The position numbers were made by a program, and so were the translations under genes. 64,000 nucleotides of DNA from Daejeonella sp. (GTDB lineage Bacteria > Bacteroidota > Bacteroidia > Sphingobacteriales > Sphingobacteriaceae): contig NZ_JAUYSS010000021.1 in the NCBI RefSeq assembly GCF_030695525.1, positions 1 through 64,000 of the forward strand, read 5' to 3'. Under the pieces are notes generated by a model. That model ran no database searches. It worked only from the letters and a program-made list of their open reading frames with translations, and had not been told where the DNA came from. Below are positions 43,820 through 51,830 of this stretch, piece by piece. Numbering within the stretch: position 1 is the stretch's first letter; each line of letters begins with the position of its first letter.

Positions 43820-44967
43820 TACTCCGCCGCCTTAATAACCAGCTTCATAAACTCCCCCATTTTCGACGGTTCCAGCCACCTGGCAACTATCACCATATCC
43901 CTGTCTTTATCAATAACAATATAATTCCCGCCAAATCCTTCGGCGGTATATAGGTTAGCAGGTACATCTTTATAACGTCCATCAACATTCAGCCACCACA
44001 TATATCCGTACGACTTGCTGGCAGTCGAAGGCTGCTGTACAGCTTGAACCCATTCTTTCGAAATGAGCTGATTATCGTTCCATTTCCCATTTCTTAAAAA
44101 CAGCAAACCAAACCTCGCATGATCCTGTGTGTTTATGAACATTCCTCCCCCAAAGTGCCCGCCTCCGCTGACCGATTCAATCATTGTTCCATCGATATCC
44201 ACTTTTGAATTTTCATAGCCATACCACTTCCATGAGCCTGAAGCGCCAATCGGATCCATTATTTTCTCTTTCAGGACAAGCGGCAAAGGTTTTTTCCAAA
44301 CCTTTAACAGGGAGTAGGCTAATAAATTCACGCGGACATCATTGTATTCGAAAATGGTACCGGGTTCAAGAAACTTTCTTGTTTTAAGTTCTTCAGCATT
44401 TGAATACTTCGGCGGCCTGTCTGCCCAGTCGCACACTCCAAACAGGCAACCCGACCAGTCGGATGATTGCGTGAGCAAATGGCTCCAGGTAATCTTAGAA
44501 TTGCGACCGCCCTGAAAAGTGTCCCCGCTGATATAATTTATCATGCGATCGTTAACACTCTTTATTAATCCCTGATCGAGGGCTAACCCAGCCACAGTCG
44601 AAAGGTAGCTTTTGGTGGTGCTGAATGTCATGTCAACCCTATCCACATCTCCCCATTGTGCAACGATATAACCGTTCCGTAAAATCATCCCTGCTGGTTT
44701 TCCACGATCCTGAACCGGCCCCGCTATTTTATAATCAGGTTCGTTATTATACGACGTTAAAAGTGCTTCTCTAAGATTATAGTTTGTTTTGCTTTCATTT
44801 TTTAGGGCAAAGTTTACTGCGCTGTCTAATAAAGCAGCATTCATTTTCAAGTCAGAGGGTTTTTTAAATTGCCAGACTGATCCGGGGTAGTATTGGCTGT
44901 AAACGGATTGAGCAGTAAAGCTGAATAAGAATAGTATCAGAAATTTAAGGAATATTTTTGCGTTCAT
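43819..44967 (-). CDS. Serine hydrolase, beta-lactamase family (class C-like)
   Basis: A 382-residue exported protein of the beta-lactamase/D-alanyl-D-alanine carboxypeptidase/esterase fold. The signal peptide is cut after YSQ; I start at ATG 44967 because it begins that signal. The nucleophile motif SxxK is TFSTTKSYLSTVAGLALDQG and the second motif lies at FEYNDVRVNLLAYSLL, where the expected Y-x-N reads Y-N-D. YMWWLNVDGRY and EGFGGNYIVIDKDRDMVIV occupy the usual C-terminal positions. Whether it cuts esters, peptides or lactams is unknown; a periplasmic role is inferred. Confidence 0.85.
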   Translation of the reverse strand: MNAKIFLKFLILFLFSFTAQSVYSQYYPGSVWQFKKPSDLKMNAALLDSAVNFALKNESKTNYNLREALLTSYNNEPDYKIAGPVQDRGKPAGMILRNGYIVAQWGDVDRVDMTFSTTKSYLSTVAGLALDQGLIKSVNDRMINYISGDTFQGGRNSKITWSHLLTQSSDWSGCLFGVCDWADRPPKYSNAEELKTRKFLEPGTIFEYNDVRVNLLAYSLLKVWKKPLPLVLKEKIMDPIGASGSWKWYGYENSKVDIDGTMIESVSGGGHFGGGMFINTQDHARFGLLFLRNGKWNDNQLISKEWVQAVQQPSTASKSYGYMWWLNVDGRYKDVPANLYTAEGFGGNYIVIDKDRDMVIVARWLEPSKMGEFMKLVIKAAE

Positions 44968-45033
44968 TGGATGCGATAGCTTGCATCTAAAATAGGGAAA
45001 AGATCGTGCATAACTCAAAAGTATGCACCCAGT

Positions 45034-45061
45034 CTAACAACTAACAACTAACCCCTAACCA
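45034..45061. repeat. 7-bp tandem repeats at the pseudogene end
   Basis: Four units in register: CTAACAA, CTAACAA, CTAACCC, CTAACCA. They overlap the last codons of the NTF2-like pseudogene, which ends at 45048. Confidence 0.75.
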
Positions 45062-45431
45062 CCTCCCTCGCTTCCACAACCGCAAGGTTATCAATTACCT
45101 TCCAGTATCCATCTGTGTCCAGTACCAGTAGGTTATAAGAAACAAAATAGTTTTCAGAGCTTTCTAATCAGAGCTTGACCATCGCAATACTGTTGTTCTG
45201 GTCGATGCTTTCAATGGTCATTTTTCTTTGGACGCCTCCAAAAACACCTTTTTGTATGTTTGGCAGATATTGCACTCTGCTTATCAGCATGGCTCCCGGA
45301 CTCCCCATAAAATTGTTGCTGCTTACCCTAAAGTCCTTGTGAAGTACATCTTTCAGCATTTTGATGTCGCTCGTGTCTCTTCCATTTATGAAGCTGCTGA
45401 TCGCAGCTATTATTTTTTGATGATCTGGCAT
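45048..45431 (-). pseudogene. NTF2-like (lumazine-binding-like) protein gene broken by an in-frame TGA
   Basis: The first part (87 codons, 45431-45168) reads MPDHQKIIAAISSFINGRDT and ends MVKL before a TGA at 45170-45168. Read on in the same frame, the next 40 codons give LESSENYFVSYNLLVLDTDG then YWKVIDNLAVVEAREVV and stop at 45048. The strands YxxSYNLLVLDTDGYWKVIDN are what the NTF2/lumazine-binding fold needs to finish, so the TGA most likely splits one gene of about 127 codons. A sequencing error is possible; a coded readthrough is not supported by anything seen. Reference products are small secreted or cytoplasmic proteins of unknown role. Confidence 0.75.
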
Positions 45432-45460
45432 AATTTACTCCGATTTGCTGATGTACAATT

Positions 45461-45523
45461 GAGAATGGAGAGTTGAGGGTGGAGAATACTTGTAATTCTC
45501 CGTTCTCCATTCTCCATTAATTC
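45461..45523. repeat. 7-bp tandem repeats forming a long inverted repeat
   Basis: TGGAGAG, TTGAGGG, TGGAGAA (45466-45486), nine bases, then TTCTCCG, TTCTCCA, TTCTCCA, TTAATTC (45496-45523). The two halves are complementary: GGAGAAT and ATTCTCC give a perfect 7-bp inner stem, and GAGAATGGAGA pairs with TCTCCATTCTC outside it. The element lies between the DinB gene and the NTF2-like pseudogene. Confidence 0.8.
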
Positions 45524-46020
45524 TAATATCTGTCCCAAAATGCTGGTGGCTCTACCCCCAACGCTCTCAGATAAACATACACCTGTGCCCGATGATGGAT
45601 TTCATTATCCAGAAAATAGAAAATATTCCCCCAAATCGTTCCTTCATATTGCCCGAAAGACAGGATTCTGTCATGGAATTTGTTAGCCGGGATCTTTGCA
45701 AGATTCTCAAAGAGCTCGGTAGTATTTTGATCCCATATAGCCAGAGTTTCGGCAATACTTGTTGCTTTAACGGCATGGCCTGCAATGTCACCCGCTTCTC
45801 CGCCAGCCATCTCACGGATTCCGCCGGTGCTTACATCCATCATTTCCTGGATAAGCTGTGCTGCGGGCCGCATGCCGCCAATAGAATATTCAAAAAATTC
45901 TTTTTCAGGAAATGCTTCGATTACCCTGCGTGTGAGGCCGCGATGCCCTTGCCAATGTTCCAGCAACTCTGAAGTATTAATTACTGTTTTGCTTTGCTCT
46001 TTTGTTTTTTGAGTTTCCAT
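45523..46020 (-). CDS. DinB family protein
   Basis: A 165-residue four-helix-bundle protein of the DinB/YfiT superfamily, whose members bind a metal through three histidines and often act as thiol-dependent transferases; the exact activity is unknown. His residues in suitable places are HWQGHRGLTRRVIEAF in helix 1 and DNEIHHRAQVYVYLRALG in helix 4, followed by the family-typical VEPPAFWDRY ending. The ATG at 46020 is preceded by a TAGTTTTG element on the minus strand (46050-46043). Despite the name it is not a DNA polymerase. Confidence 0.85.
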   Translation of the reverse strand: METQKTKEQSKTVINTSELLEHWQGHRGLTRRVIEAFPEKEFFEYSIGGMRPAAQLIQEMMDVSTGGIREMAGGEAGDIAGHAVKATSIAETLAIWDQNTTELFENLAKIPANKFHDRILSFGQYEGTIWGNIFYFLDNEIHHRAQVYVYLRALGVEPPAFWDRY

Positions 46021-46223
46021 AGTTTTAAATTTATTGTTTGATCAAAACTAGGAAGGGCGAATGACAAGGGTATGTCAGCAGGGTTAGGAATTATATCTTC
46101 CCATGATTTATTTAATTGTGTCCATTTACACGATTGATGAACCTTGAATAAAAATTTAGGTAAACTTCTTCCGGTAATTATAAATTAGTAAAACTGAGTT
46201 TTTGTTAAGCTTGTAAACAAAAG

Positions 46224-47129
46224 CTAGTTACCACCTATAATAATCGGTGCGTTTTTACTATTCCCCATGATGATGACTTTGGTATTCGGAGAAAGTGCGA
46301 TTTCTTTCTGAGCTTTAATCGTTTCGTATTGCAGTTGTTTATCACTTAAGCCTGTTGATAGGATCTTCTGATAATCAGCGATACCCTGAGCCTCAACCCG
46401 TTTACGCTCAGCTTCCTGTTTTTCCTTTTGGAGGACAAATGTCATTTTTTGGGCATCCTGTTCAGCATTGATTTTAGATTCAATAGCGGTTTTTACCGAT
46501 GCCGGCAAAGTTATATTTCGTACCAGAAGCTGCTCAAGTTCAAGGCCTCTGCTGGTAAAACTTTTATTTATAGTTTGAAATATTTTATTTTGGAATTCAT
46601 CCCGTTTACTGGAATACAAAGCCACCGCATCATAAGCCACCGCATTGTCCCTTATAGCCGTTCGGGCAATTGGCCTGACAATCTTATCCAGATAATCTTT
46701 ACCAATTGTACGCAGAATTTCAGGGGCTGAGGAAGGCTTAACCTTAAAAAGAACAGAGAGGTCAATAATCACTTCGAGACCATCAGCAGAAAGTACCCTG
46801 ATCGCATCATCTGCAGCAGCACTACCTTCATCATTAACTCCTGACATCGTATAATTCAGGGTTTTTACATCAAAGGTTGTAACCTCCATTAAAGGGTTAA
46901 CAATATTTAAACCACTGTATAGAACATCTGAATTGACTTTACCAAAAAGTGTTTTTACTCCTACCTGGCCCGCTTCAATAACTCTGAACATTGAGGAAGA
47001 AAGTCCGATAAGAATAACTATAACTCCAACTATGCGTATGGTTAGCCCATATCTTGCAAGCGGAGAATCTTGTGTGGCAACAAAATAGCTTGCAAGGAGA
47101 ATAAAAATTCCAATGATTGTAATGAACAT
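46224..47129 (-). CDS. SPFH/Band 7 (prohibitin-like) membrane protein
   Basis: A 301-residue membrane-scaffold protein. Two helices at the N-terminus (MFITIIGIFILLASYFVA and RIVGVIVILIGLSSS) are followed by VIEAGQVGVKTLFGKV, the standard start of the SPFH domain, and by VNPLMEVTTFDVKTL, RTAIRDNAVAYDAVALYSSKR and SFTSRGLELEQLLVRNITLP. A coiled-coil region rich in Glu, Gln and Lys comes after. I start at ATG 47129; an in-frame start at 47162 would add eleven residues. These proteins form ring or lattice assemblies and regulate membrane proteases; no partner protease gene is adjacent. Confidence 0.9.
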   Translation of the reverse strand: MFITIIGIFILLASYFVATQDSPLARYGLTIRIVGVIVILIGLSSSMFRVIEAGQVGVKTLFGKVNSDVLYSGLNIVNPLMEVTTFDVKTLNYTMSGVNDEGSAAADDAIRVLSADGLEVIIDLSVLFKVKPSSAPEILRTIGKDYLDKIVRPIARTAIRDNAVAYDAVALYSSKRDEFQNKIFQTINKSFTSRGLELEQLLVRNITLPASVKTAIESKINAEQDAQKMTFVLQKEKQEAERKRVEAQGIADYQKILSTGLSDKQLQYETIKAQKEIALSPNTKVIIMGNSKNAPIIIGGN

Positions 47130-47309
47130 ATTTATCGCTTTAGGTAAATCTAAAGATAGCAAATATTTCCGCTTTGTGGGATTTATGGAATAGCAAAGCT
47201 TGGCATTGATAGGTATTTCACTGAAAATTAGATTAAACTTTTTGAAAATGTAATTACTCCGTTTGGAGCTTTTAAGTTTAACTTAATAAGATAAGCAACT
47301 CGCTATCAA

Positions 47310-48107
47310 TTAATTGAGACCACGGGAAGTTTTTGTACAATTTTTCAGAAAATCTGATATCGTGCTGAACCGGTATTTTTTTTGTTTTAAGTTTCCAATG
47401 AATGAATCCATACGTTGAATCATTATCATACCTGAATTCCGGCTTACATATCCGGGAAAACCGAACCTTTCTTTGTCTTCCAATTCTGTGAACTCCCAGG
47501 GATGAAAATAGATATTGAGATAGCCGTCATTCTTATGGGTTTTTTCAACCAGCCAGCGGTAGATACTTAAAGGTAAATTATGAAAGGATAACCAGAATAA
47601 TGGAAATCGTAATAATGGAGTGACCGATGCCGGTATCTGCCAGGTTCCTGCATCTTTATAAAAAGTTCTTGGCTTGGATAAATTATTATATCTCCCTGGT
47701 AACCACGTTGGGTTCATGGAGCTATTATAGAAATATCCTGCATTGGTAATCTCATTCTCATCAACAGGTTTCATCCGCGCCATTCGGAACCCTTTTATTT
47801 CCTGTCCCGTAAGTTCCTGCAGTGCCAGTTTCGATGAAGCAAGGTGAGTAATTTCAAAACTTGAATGATAATAACCATGGGAGGCCAGTTCATGTCCGCC
47901 ATTAATGATCCGCCGGATTATTTCTGGCGCATTTTGCGCGAAAATCACTGTGCTGAAGAATGTAGCTTTTACCTCATGTTTATCCAGAATATCCAGAATA
48001 TTGTTGCTGCCTGCAATGGAAATAGCTATCTGATCTTCAAAAGAAATGTCCTTTCCATACTCAAAAGGCATATCGAACTCCTCAATATCAAAACTTAGTA
48101 AAATCAT
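47310..48107 (-). CDS. Polysaccharide deacetylase (NodB-like, DUF3473 type)
   Basis: Removes acetyl groups from N-acetylated sugars, a metal-dependent reaction. The 265-residue protein has the first motif SFDIEEFDMPFE (Asp-Asp/Glu), then HELASHGYYHSSFE for the metal-binding HxxxH, and HPWEF near the C-terminus, typical of the deacetylases found with exopolysaccharide loci. No signal peptide, so it may act on a lipid-linked intermediate inside the cell. It overlaps the upstream glycosyltransferase gene by four bases (ATGA), so the two genes plus the GT87-like gene form one operon. Confidence 0.88.
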   Translation of the reverse strand: MILLSFDIEEFDMPFEYGKDISFEDQIAISIAGSNNILDILDKHEVKATFFSTVIFAQNAPEIIRRIINGGHELASHGYYHSSFEITHLASSKLALQELTGQEIKGFRMARMKPVDENEITNAGYFYNSSMNPTWLPGRYNNLSKPRTFYKDAGTWQIPASVTPLLRFPLFWLSFHNLPLSIYRWLVEKTHKNDGYLNIYFHPWEFTELEDKERFGFPGYVSRNSGMIMIQRMDSFIGNLKQKKYRFSTISDFLKNCTKTSRGLN

Positions 48108-49045
48108 TTTGGTTCTGTGATGAGGTTTGTAGATCGGATAATATAATTGGGACGTTCTTTAACCTGCATAAACATCTTTCCAACATAAATTCCTATGATT
48201 CCCAAGATCATGAGTTGTAGACCTCCAAAAAACACAATGGTCATTAGGAGTGATGCCCAGCCTGAAACTTCTTTATCGGTATAGATTGCATGTAAAATAT
48301 AGGGTAAATATAGGATCGAGCACATAGTAAACATAAAACCAAGATAAATTGCAGCGTATAGCGGTCTGACCGAAAATGAGGTAACACCCTGCAATGCAAA
48401 ACTAATCATTCTCTTAAAATGGTACTTGCTTTCGCCCAAAGTTCTCTGATTTGGGTAATATTCTATTGAAACCTGTCTGAATCCGATCCATTTAATCAGT
48501 CCCCTAAGGAAAGGTTCATTTTCATTGAAATTTTTCATGACCCGGACTACTTTTTTGTCGAGTAGCCTGAAGTCAGCAGAGCCTGATTCGATTTCTACAT
48601 CCGAAAGGCTATTGATCGTATTATAAAAAAGTTTTGAGCTTATGCGTTTACTTACAGGAAGTTTTTTATCCTCTTTTCGGATCGTATATACCACTTCATA
48701 ACCAAGTTCCCATTTGGCGAGCATTTCAGGAATAACTTCAGGCGGATGCTGCAAATCACAATCAAGACTGATCACACAATCACCATTTGCATGATCCAGC
48801 CCTGCCTTTAGTGCACTCTGGTGTCCAAAATTTCTGGAAAATTCGATATAAAATATATTTTTATTTGTCTGTATTAGTTCCAGAATTTTATCCATGGTAC
48901 TATCGGTGCAGCCATCAGCTACCAGAATAATTTCATACCTGTAGGGAAGCAGTTTGAACAGATTTTCAATGGCAGCAGCAATCTTTGGAATATTTTCGGC
49001 TTCATTGAATGCTGGAATTACGATAGAGATTAATTTATCATGCAT
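48104..49045 (-). CDS. Polyprenyl-phosphate glycosyltransferase (GT2, DPM1/GtrB type)
   Basis: A 313-residue enzyme that loads a sugar onto a polyprenyl phosphate carrier. The GT-A domain has ISIVIPAFNEAENIPK, DGCTDSTMDKIL, SRNFGHQSALKAGLDHANGD and the DxD-type metal site SLDCDLQHPPE; RLLDKKVV and FLRGLIKWIGFRQ are typical of this branch. Two C-terminal transmembrane helices follow (LYAAIYLGFMFTMCSILYLP and a second near GGLQLMILGIIGIYVGKMF). It starts within the last eight bases of the GT87-like gene. It likely feeds a membrane glycosyltransferase with a lipid-linked donor. Confidence 0.92.
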   Translation of the reverse strand: MHDKLISIVIPAFNEAENIPKIAAAIENLFKLLPYRYEIILVADGCTDSTMDKILELIQTNKNIFYIEFSRNFGHQSALKAGLDHANGDCVISLDCDLQHPPEVIPEMLAKWELGYEVVYTIRKEDKKLPVSKRISSKLFYNTINSLSDVEIESGSADFRLLDKKVVRVMKNFNENEPFLRGLIKWIGFRQVSIEYYPNQRTLGESKYHFKRMISFALQGVTSFSVRPLYAAIYLGFMFTMCSILYLPYILHAIYTDKEVSGWASLLMTIVFFGGLQLMILGIIGIYVGKMFMQVKERPNYIIRSTNLITEPK

Positions 49046-50225
49046 GGGTATTAATTTTTTTAAAATCTACAGTTAGCATTTGGTAAATAATGATGAACCA
49101 AATCAATACACAAGGAAGTGCTTTCAGTGAATAGGGTTTGATATAGGTATCCCTGATGATTCTGGGGAAAAGGTCTGAGGGTGACATACTTGTCAATAAA
49201 AAAGCAAATATAAATATCAAGATAATCCACTTGCTTTTTGGATTTGGTTGTATCATAAACCAGATACTTACACCCGCAAATGCAATAATATAGGTCGGTG
49301 ATTCTGAGCCTGAACTGAATATAACAGTAAAGATCAAAACTGAAGCTAAAAGCATAAGCCTGAAATTGGTATTCGGATATTGACTGATTCGGGCATAGGG
49401 TAAGAAGAATAGGAATAATCCGCCAATCAGAAATGGAAGGTTAGGAATGGTAGCATCCTGCATTAGCCTTCTTACAATTCCCATGAATGATATATCCTGC
49501 ATTGAGGTCAGTGAAACATTCTGCATATTCTTTTCATTTAGACTCATAAACCAGTCTGTATATGACCTGACAATAAATTCGGGTGAAGATAATAGAGCAG
49601 GGAGTATGATTAATACGGTAAGTGCAATCAATCCCGATACTATAAATTTCAATTTATTCTTACTGAAAAAAAAGAAGGCCAGTCCGACAATGCCATACAA
49701 TTTGATCAAAGTTCCTAAAGCAATTGCAAAAGCTGATTTTACTTCCTTTCCATTGTGCAGATAGGAGAAACTAAGCATAATCAGGCCTGTAAGGCCAACA
49801 TTAAACTGGAAGCTGAGCATAGCTCCCAAGGCTTCATGGGCACATAATAAAGCAATAATTGACCGGGTTCTTAGCGGCAGCGGAAGACTGTAAAAGCCCA
49901 GGTATAAGATCAATGCATTGGCAATGTTCCAGAGTGAGGTGCCGGTTGCATCCGGCAATAATGCAAATGGAGCAATTACAAGGGCGAACAGAGGACCATA
50001 ATGATTTGAATCTCCATACTCCAGGGGGTATTCTTCATAAAGCGACTTTTCATCCAGACTATGAAGGAAGGTATACTTAAAAATCTTATAGTTATTATAG
50101 TGACCACGTGTATATTGCTTAATACCTGTAATTAAGGCAATAGCAATGAAAAGGGATAAAACAAATCTCTTATCTAATATAAGCCCAATAATCCTTTTAA
50201 TTTTTTCTGAATTCACTGTATTCAA
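49038..50225 (-). CDS. GT87-like polyprenyl-sugar-dependent membrane glycosyltransferase
   Basis: A 395-residue membrane protein of about ten helices. The pattern matches the DUF2029/GT87 family of C-type glycosyltransferases that use polyprenyl-phosphate sugars: a charged loop after helix 1 (YEEYPLEYGDSNHYGPLFA), where an acidic residue is expected to take part in catalysis, then a series of hydrophobic segments. The start is TTG (50225) with a GTG three codons in as the alternative. Operon with a polyprenyl-phosphate transferase gene downstream fits a donor-and-acceptor enzyme pair for surface glycans. Confidence 0.8.
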   Translation of the reverse strand: MNTVNSEKIKRIIGLILDKRFVLSLFIAIALITGIKQYTRGHYNNYKIFKYTFLHSLDEKSLYEEYPLEYGDSNHYGPLFALVIAPFALLPDATGTSLWNIANALILYLGFYSLPLPLRTRSIIALLCAHEALGAMLSFQFNVGLTGLIMLSFSYLHNGKEVKSAFAIALGTLIKLYGIVGLAFFFFSKNKLKFIVSGLIALTVLIILPALLSSPEFIVRSYTDWFMSLNEKNMQNVSLTSMQDISFMGIVRRLMQDATIPNLPFLIGGLFLFFLPYARISQYPNTNFRLMLLASVLIFTVIFSSGSESPTYIIAFAGVSIWFMIQPNPKSKWIILIFIFAFLLTSMSPSDLFPRIIRDTYIKPYSLKALPCVLIWFIIIYQMLTVDFKKINTHA

Positions 50226-50398
50226 ACCCTAAGCTGAAAAATTTATATTCCGATAAATTTAAAACTATTTTTAAGATAAGATCTCTTTACATTAAGGGAT
50301 AGGGGTAGATGGTTTTCATACTGATGCTTTATTCAGCTGATATGTACCATTGAATGGCTGTTTAAATTATAATTAATAAAACCCGGTGCATTAGATAT

Positions 50399-51118
50399 TT
50401 AATTTGTAATTCCATCCAGCATATGTGCCAGAATTGGAGCACATTTTTCTTTACAGCAGGGATAAAAACTTTTATGCTTCCATTGAGCTGACTTTGGTGA
50501 TTGCCCCCACCAGAACTCTGCAATGGCAAGAGGTTGCATTTTATGTTGAAATGCATATTGGAGTAGTTTTGGACCGGCACATTCTCCGGCACCAGCCGGA
50601 GGATTCTTATAGGAAGCCTTTACGAAAAGTTCATTCAGGCTTTTTGTTTCACCATTTTGATTTAGAAAATGGTAGTTATTGAAGAGTTCCATTTGTAAGC
50701 CATTAGAGTGTTTTCTTCTTATTGTTTTCAGAGTGCTGATCCGGTCAAGATAGCCCTCCGACTTCAGTTTTCCTTCTTCACAAATCTCCTGATTCATTTT
50801 GTTGAGTTCAGCCATTCCACTGTTTAAAAAGTTGTTTTCTGTAAGGCTGTCGAAAACCGGAGGAACAAATTTAATATGATGGTTAGTACCGCCAAGTTTT
50901 CCTGAAAAAGCAGCAAGATATCCTATTTCATTCCTTAGGGTTCTAACCACCAGAACACCAAACATCTTACCAATTACAGTTCCTTCCTGACCAGGGTTTA
51001 AGCCAAAGTTATGTTTCAACTCTACCGGGTTCAATAGGTAATCCTGCAGATGTTCTGCTGCGAGCTGACAAAGTGGATGAGGTTTATCAGCATCAAGAAA
51101 AGTAAACTGCTCAGGCAA
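50399..51118 (-). CDS. RluA-family protein, N-terminal domain only
   Basis: A 239-residue product matching the N-terminal extension of long Bacteroidota RluA-type pseudouridine synthases: LPEQFTFLDADKPHPLCQLA, then PAGAGECAGPKLLQYAFQ, IAEFWWGQSPKSAQWKHKSF and YPCCKEKCAPILAHML, which ends the extension. The catalytic RluA domain (with its RLDxxTSG motif) should start right there, but the frame stops and the following 120 bases are not coding. The start is TTG with no ATG in the open frame upstream; the open frame extends another 35 codons. Either a remnant or an independent RNA-binding domain. It is the third gene of the phytochrome operon. Confidence 0.75.
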   Translation of the reverse strand: MPEQFTFLDADKPHPLCQLAAEHLQDYLLNPVELKHNFGLNPGQEGTVIGKMFGVLVVRTLRNEIGYLAAFSGKLGGTNHHIKFVPPVFDSLTENNFLNSGMAELNKMNQEICEEGKLKSEGYLDRISTLKTIRRKHSNGLQMELFNNYHFLNQNGETKSLNELFVKASYKNPPAGAGECAGPKLLQYAFQHKMQPLAIAEFWWGQSPKSAQWKHKSFYPCCKEKCAPILAHMLDGITN

Positions 51119-51219
51119 AGACCGCGCTGCTGCCTGGTCTTTAAAAAAGGTAAAAAAGGGGTCTGGAGTTTCTATGTCTAAATGGTTAACGTGAGTTTTA
51201 CTATTCGCAGGCTGATTTT

Positions 51220-51789
51220 TTAGCGTATAACGTACTTCCTATCAAAAATAGTCTGGAAAAACCTGAAGGTTTGTTTGGCCTTTTTCAAGGCTTCATTTTC
51301 TTCAGCTTTAGAAAATTCGTATTGCTCAAGCACTGTCTTAAAAGAATTCCAGTCTTTAAGATTTTCTTTATTTCCGTTGAAAAAATGATGTTGATCAACA
51401 GAGGCGAGTTGCTTGCATTTCTGAAGGTTTTTGGAAAGGAGCATTCCCCCTAATGCCGATCCCTCTACCACATAAGCAGCTCCTAATGCTTCGGCATGAG
51501 AATGGCATTCAAAAATGTCATTTTCGGTAACTATTTCTGCAGAAACACCCAGTTGTTCAAGGTCCTGTTGAAGTTGCTTATGTTTATTGCCACTATAGCC
51601 CGGAAGAAATCGTTTAATTGCAGTTTCGGTAGCCTGATAGGCTATGAAATTTTGTAGCAATAACAATTTGTAGGTATCAAGGTCTATGCTGTGATCCATA
51701 ATTTGCTTTGCTAAATTTACTCCTTCTATCTGTTCATGAAGCTCTGAGGTTTCTTCCTTAAGTCTTTGAATCATCTCCATCCTTTTCAT
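51220..51789 (-). CDS. bphO: Biliverdin-producing heme oxygenase
   Basis: Opens heme to biliverdin, the chromophore of bacterial phytochromes. The 189-residue all-helical protein has the likely proximal heme ligand His18 in ETSELHEQIEG and the family signature YVVEGSALGGMLLSKNL over the distal helix. An ATG three or five codons in could also serve as start. It lies 41 bases downstream of the bacteriophytochrome gene on the same strand, the classic pairing of chromophore synthesis and photoreceptor, so the link to phytochrome assembly is firm even if other heme roles cannot be excluded. Confidence 0.92.
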   Translation of the reverse strand: MKRMEMIQRLKEETSELHEQIEGVNLAKQIMDHSIDLDTYKLLLLQNFIAYQATETAIKRFLPGYSGNKHKQLQQDLEQLGVSAEIVTENDIFECHSHAEALGAAYVVEGSALGGMLLSKNLQKCKQLASVDQHHFFNGNKENLKDWNSFKTVLEQYEFSKAEENEALKKAKQTFRFFQTIFDRKYVIR

Positions 51790-51830
51790 TATTAAATTCT
51801 CTTATCCTTTCCATGATTTCTCCATTAAAC

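Noticed and set aside
45523-46020. DNA polymerase IV (dinB)
   Set aside because: The gene belongs to the DinB/YfiT four-helix metal-binding family, which shares only the name with the polymerase.
50399-51118. Functional RluA pseudouridine synthase
   Set aside because: The catalytic domain with its RLD motif is missing and the downstream 120 bases do not encode it in any frame I examined.
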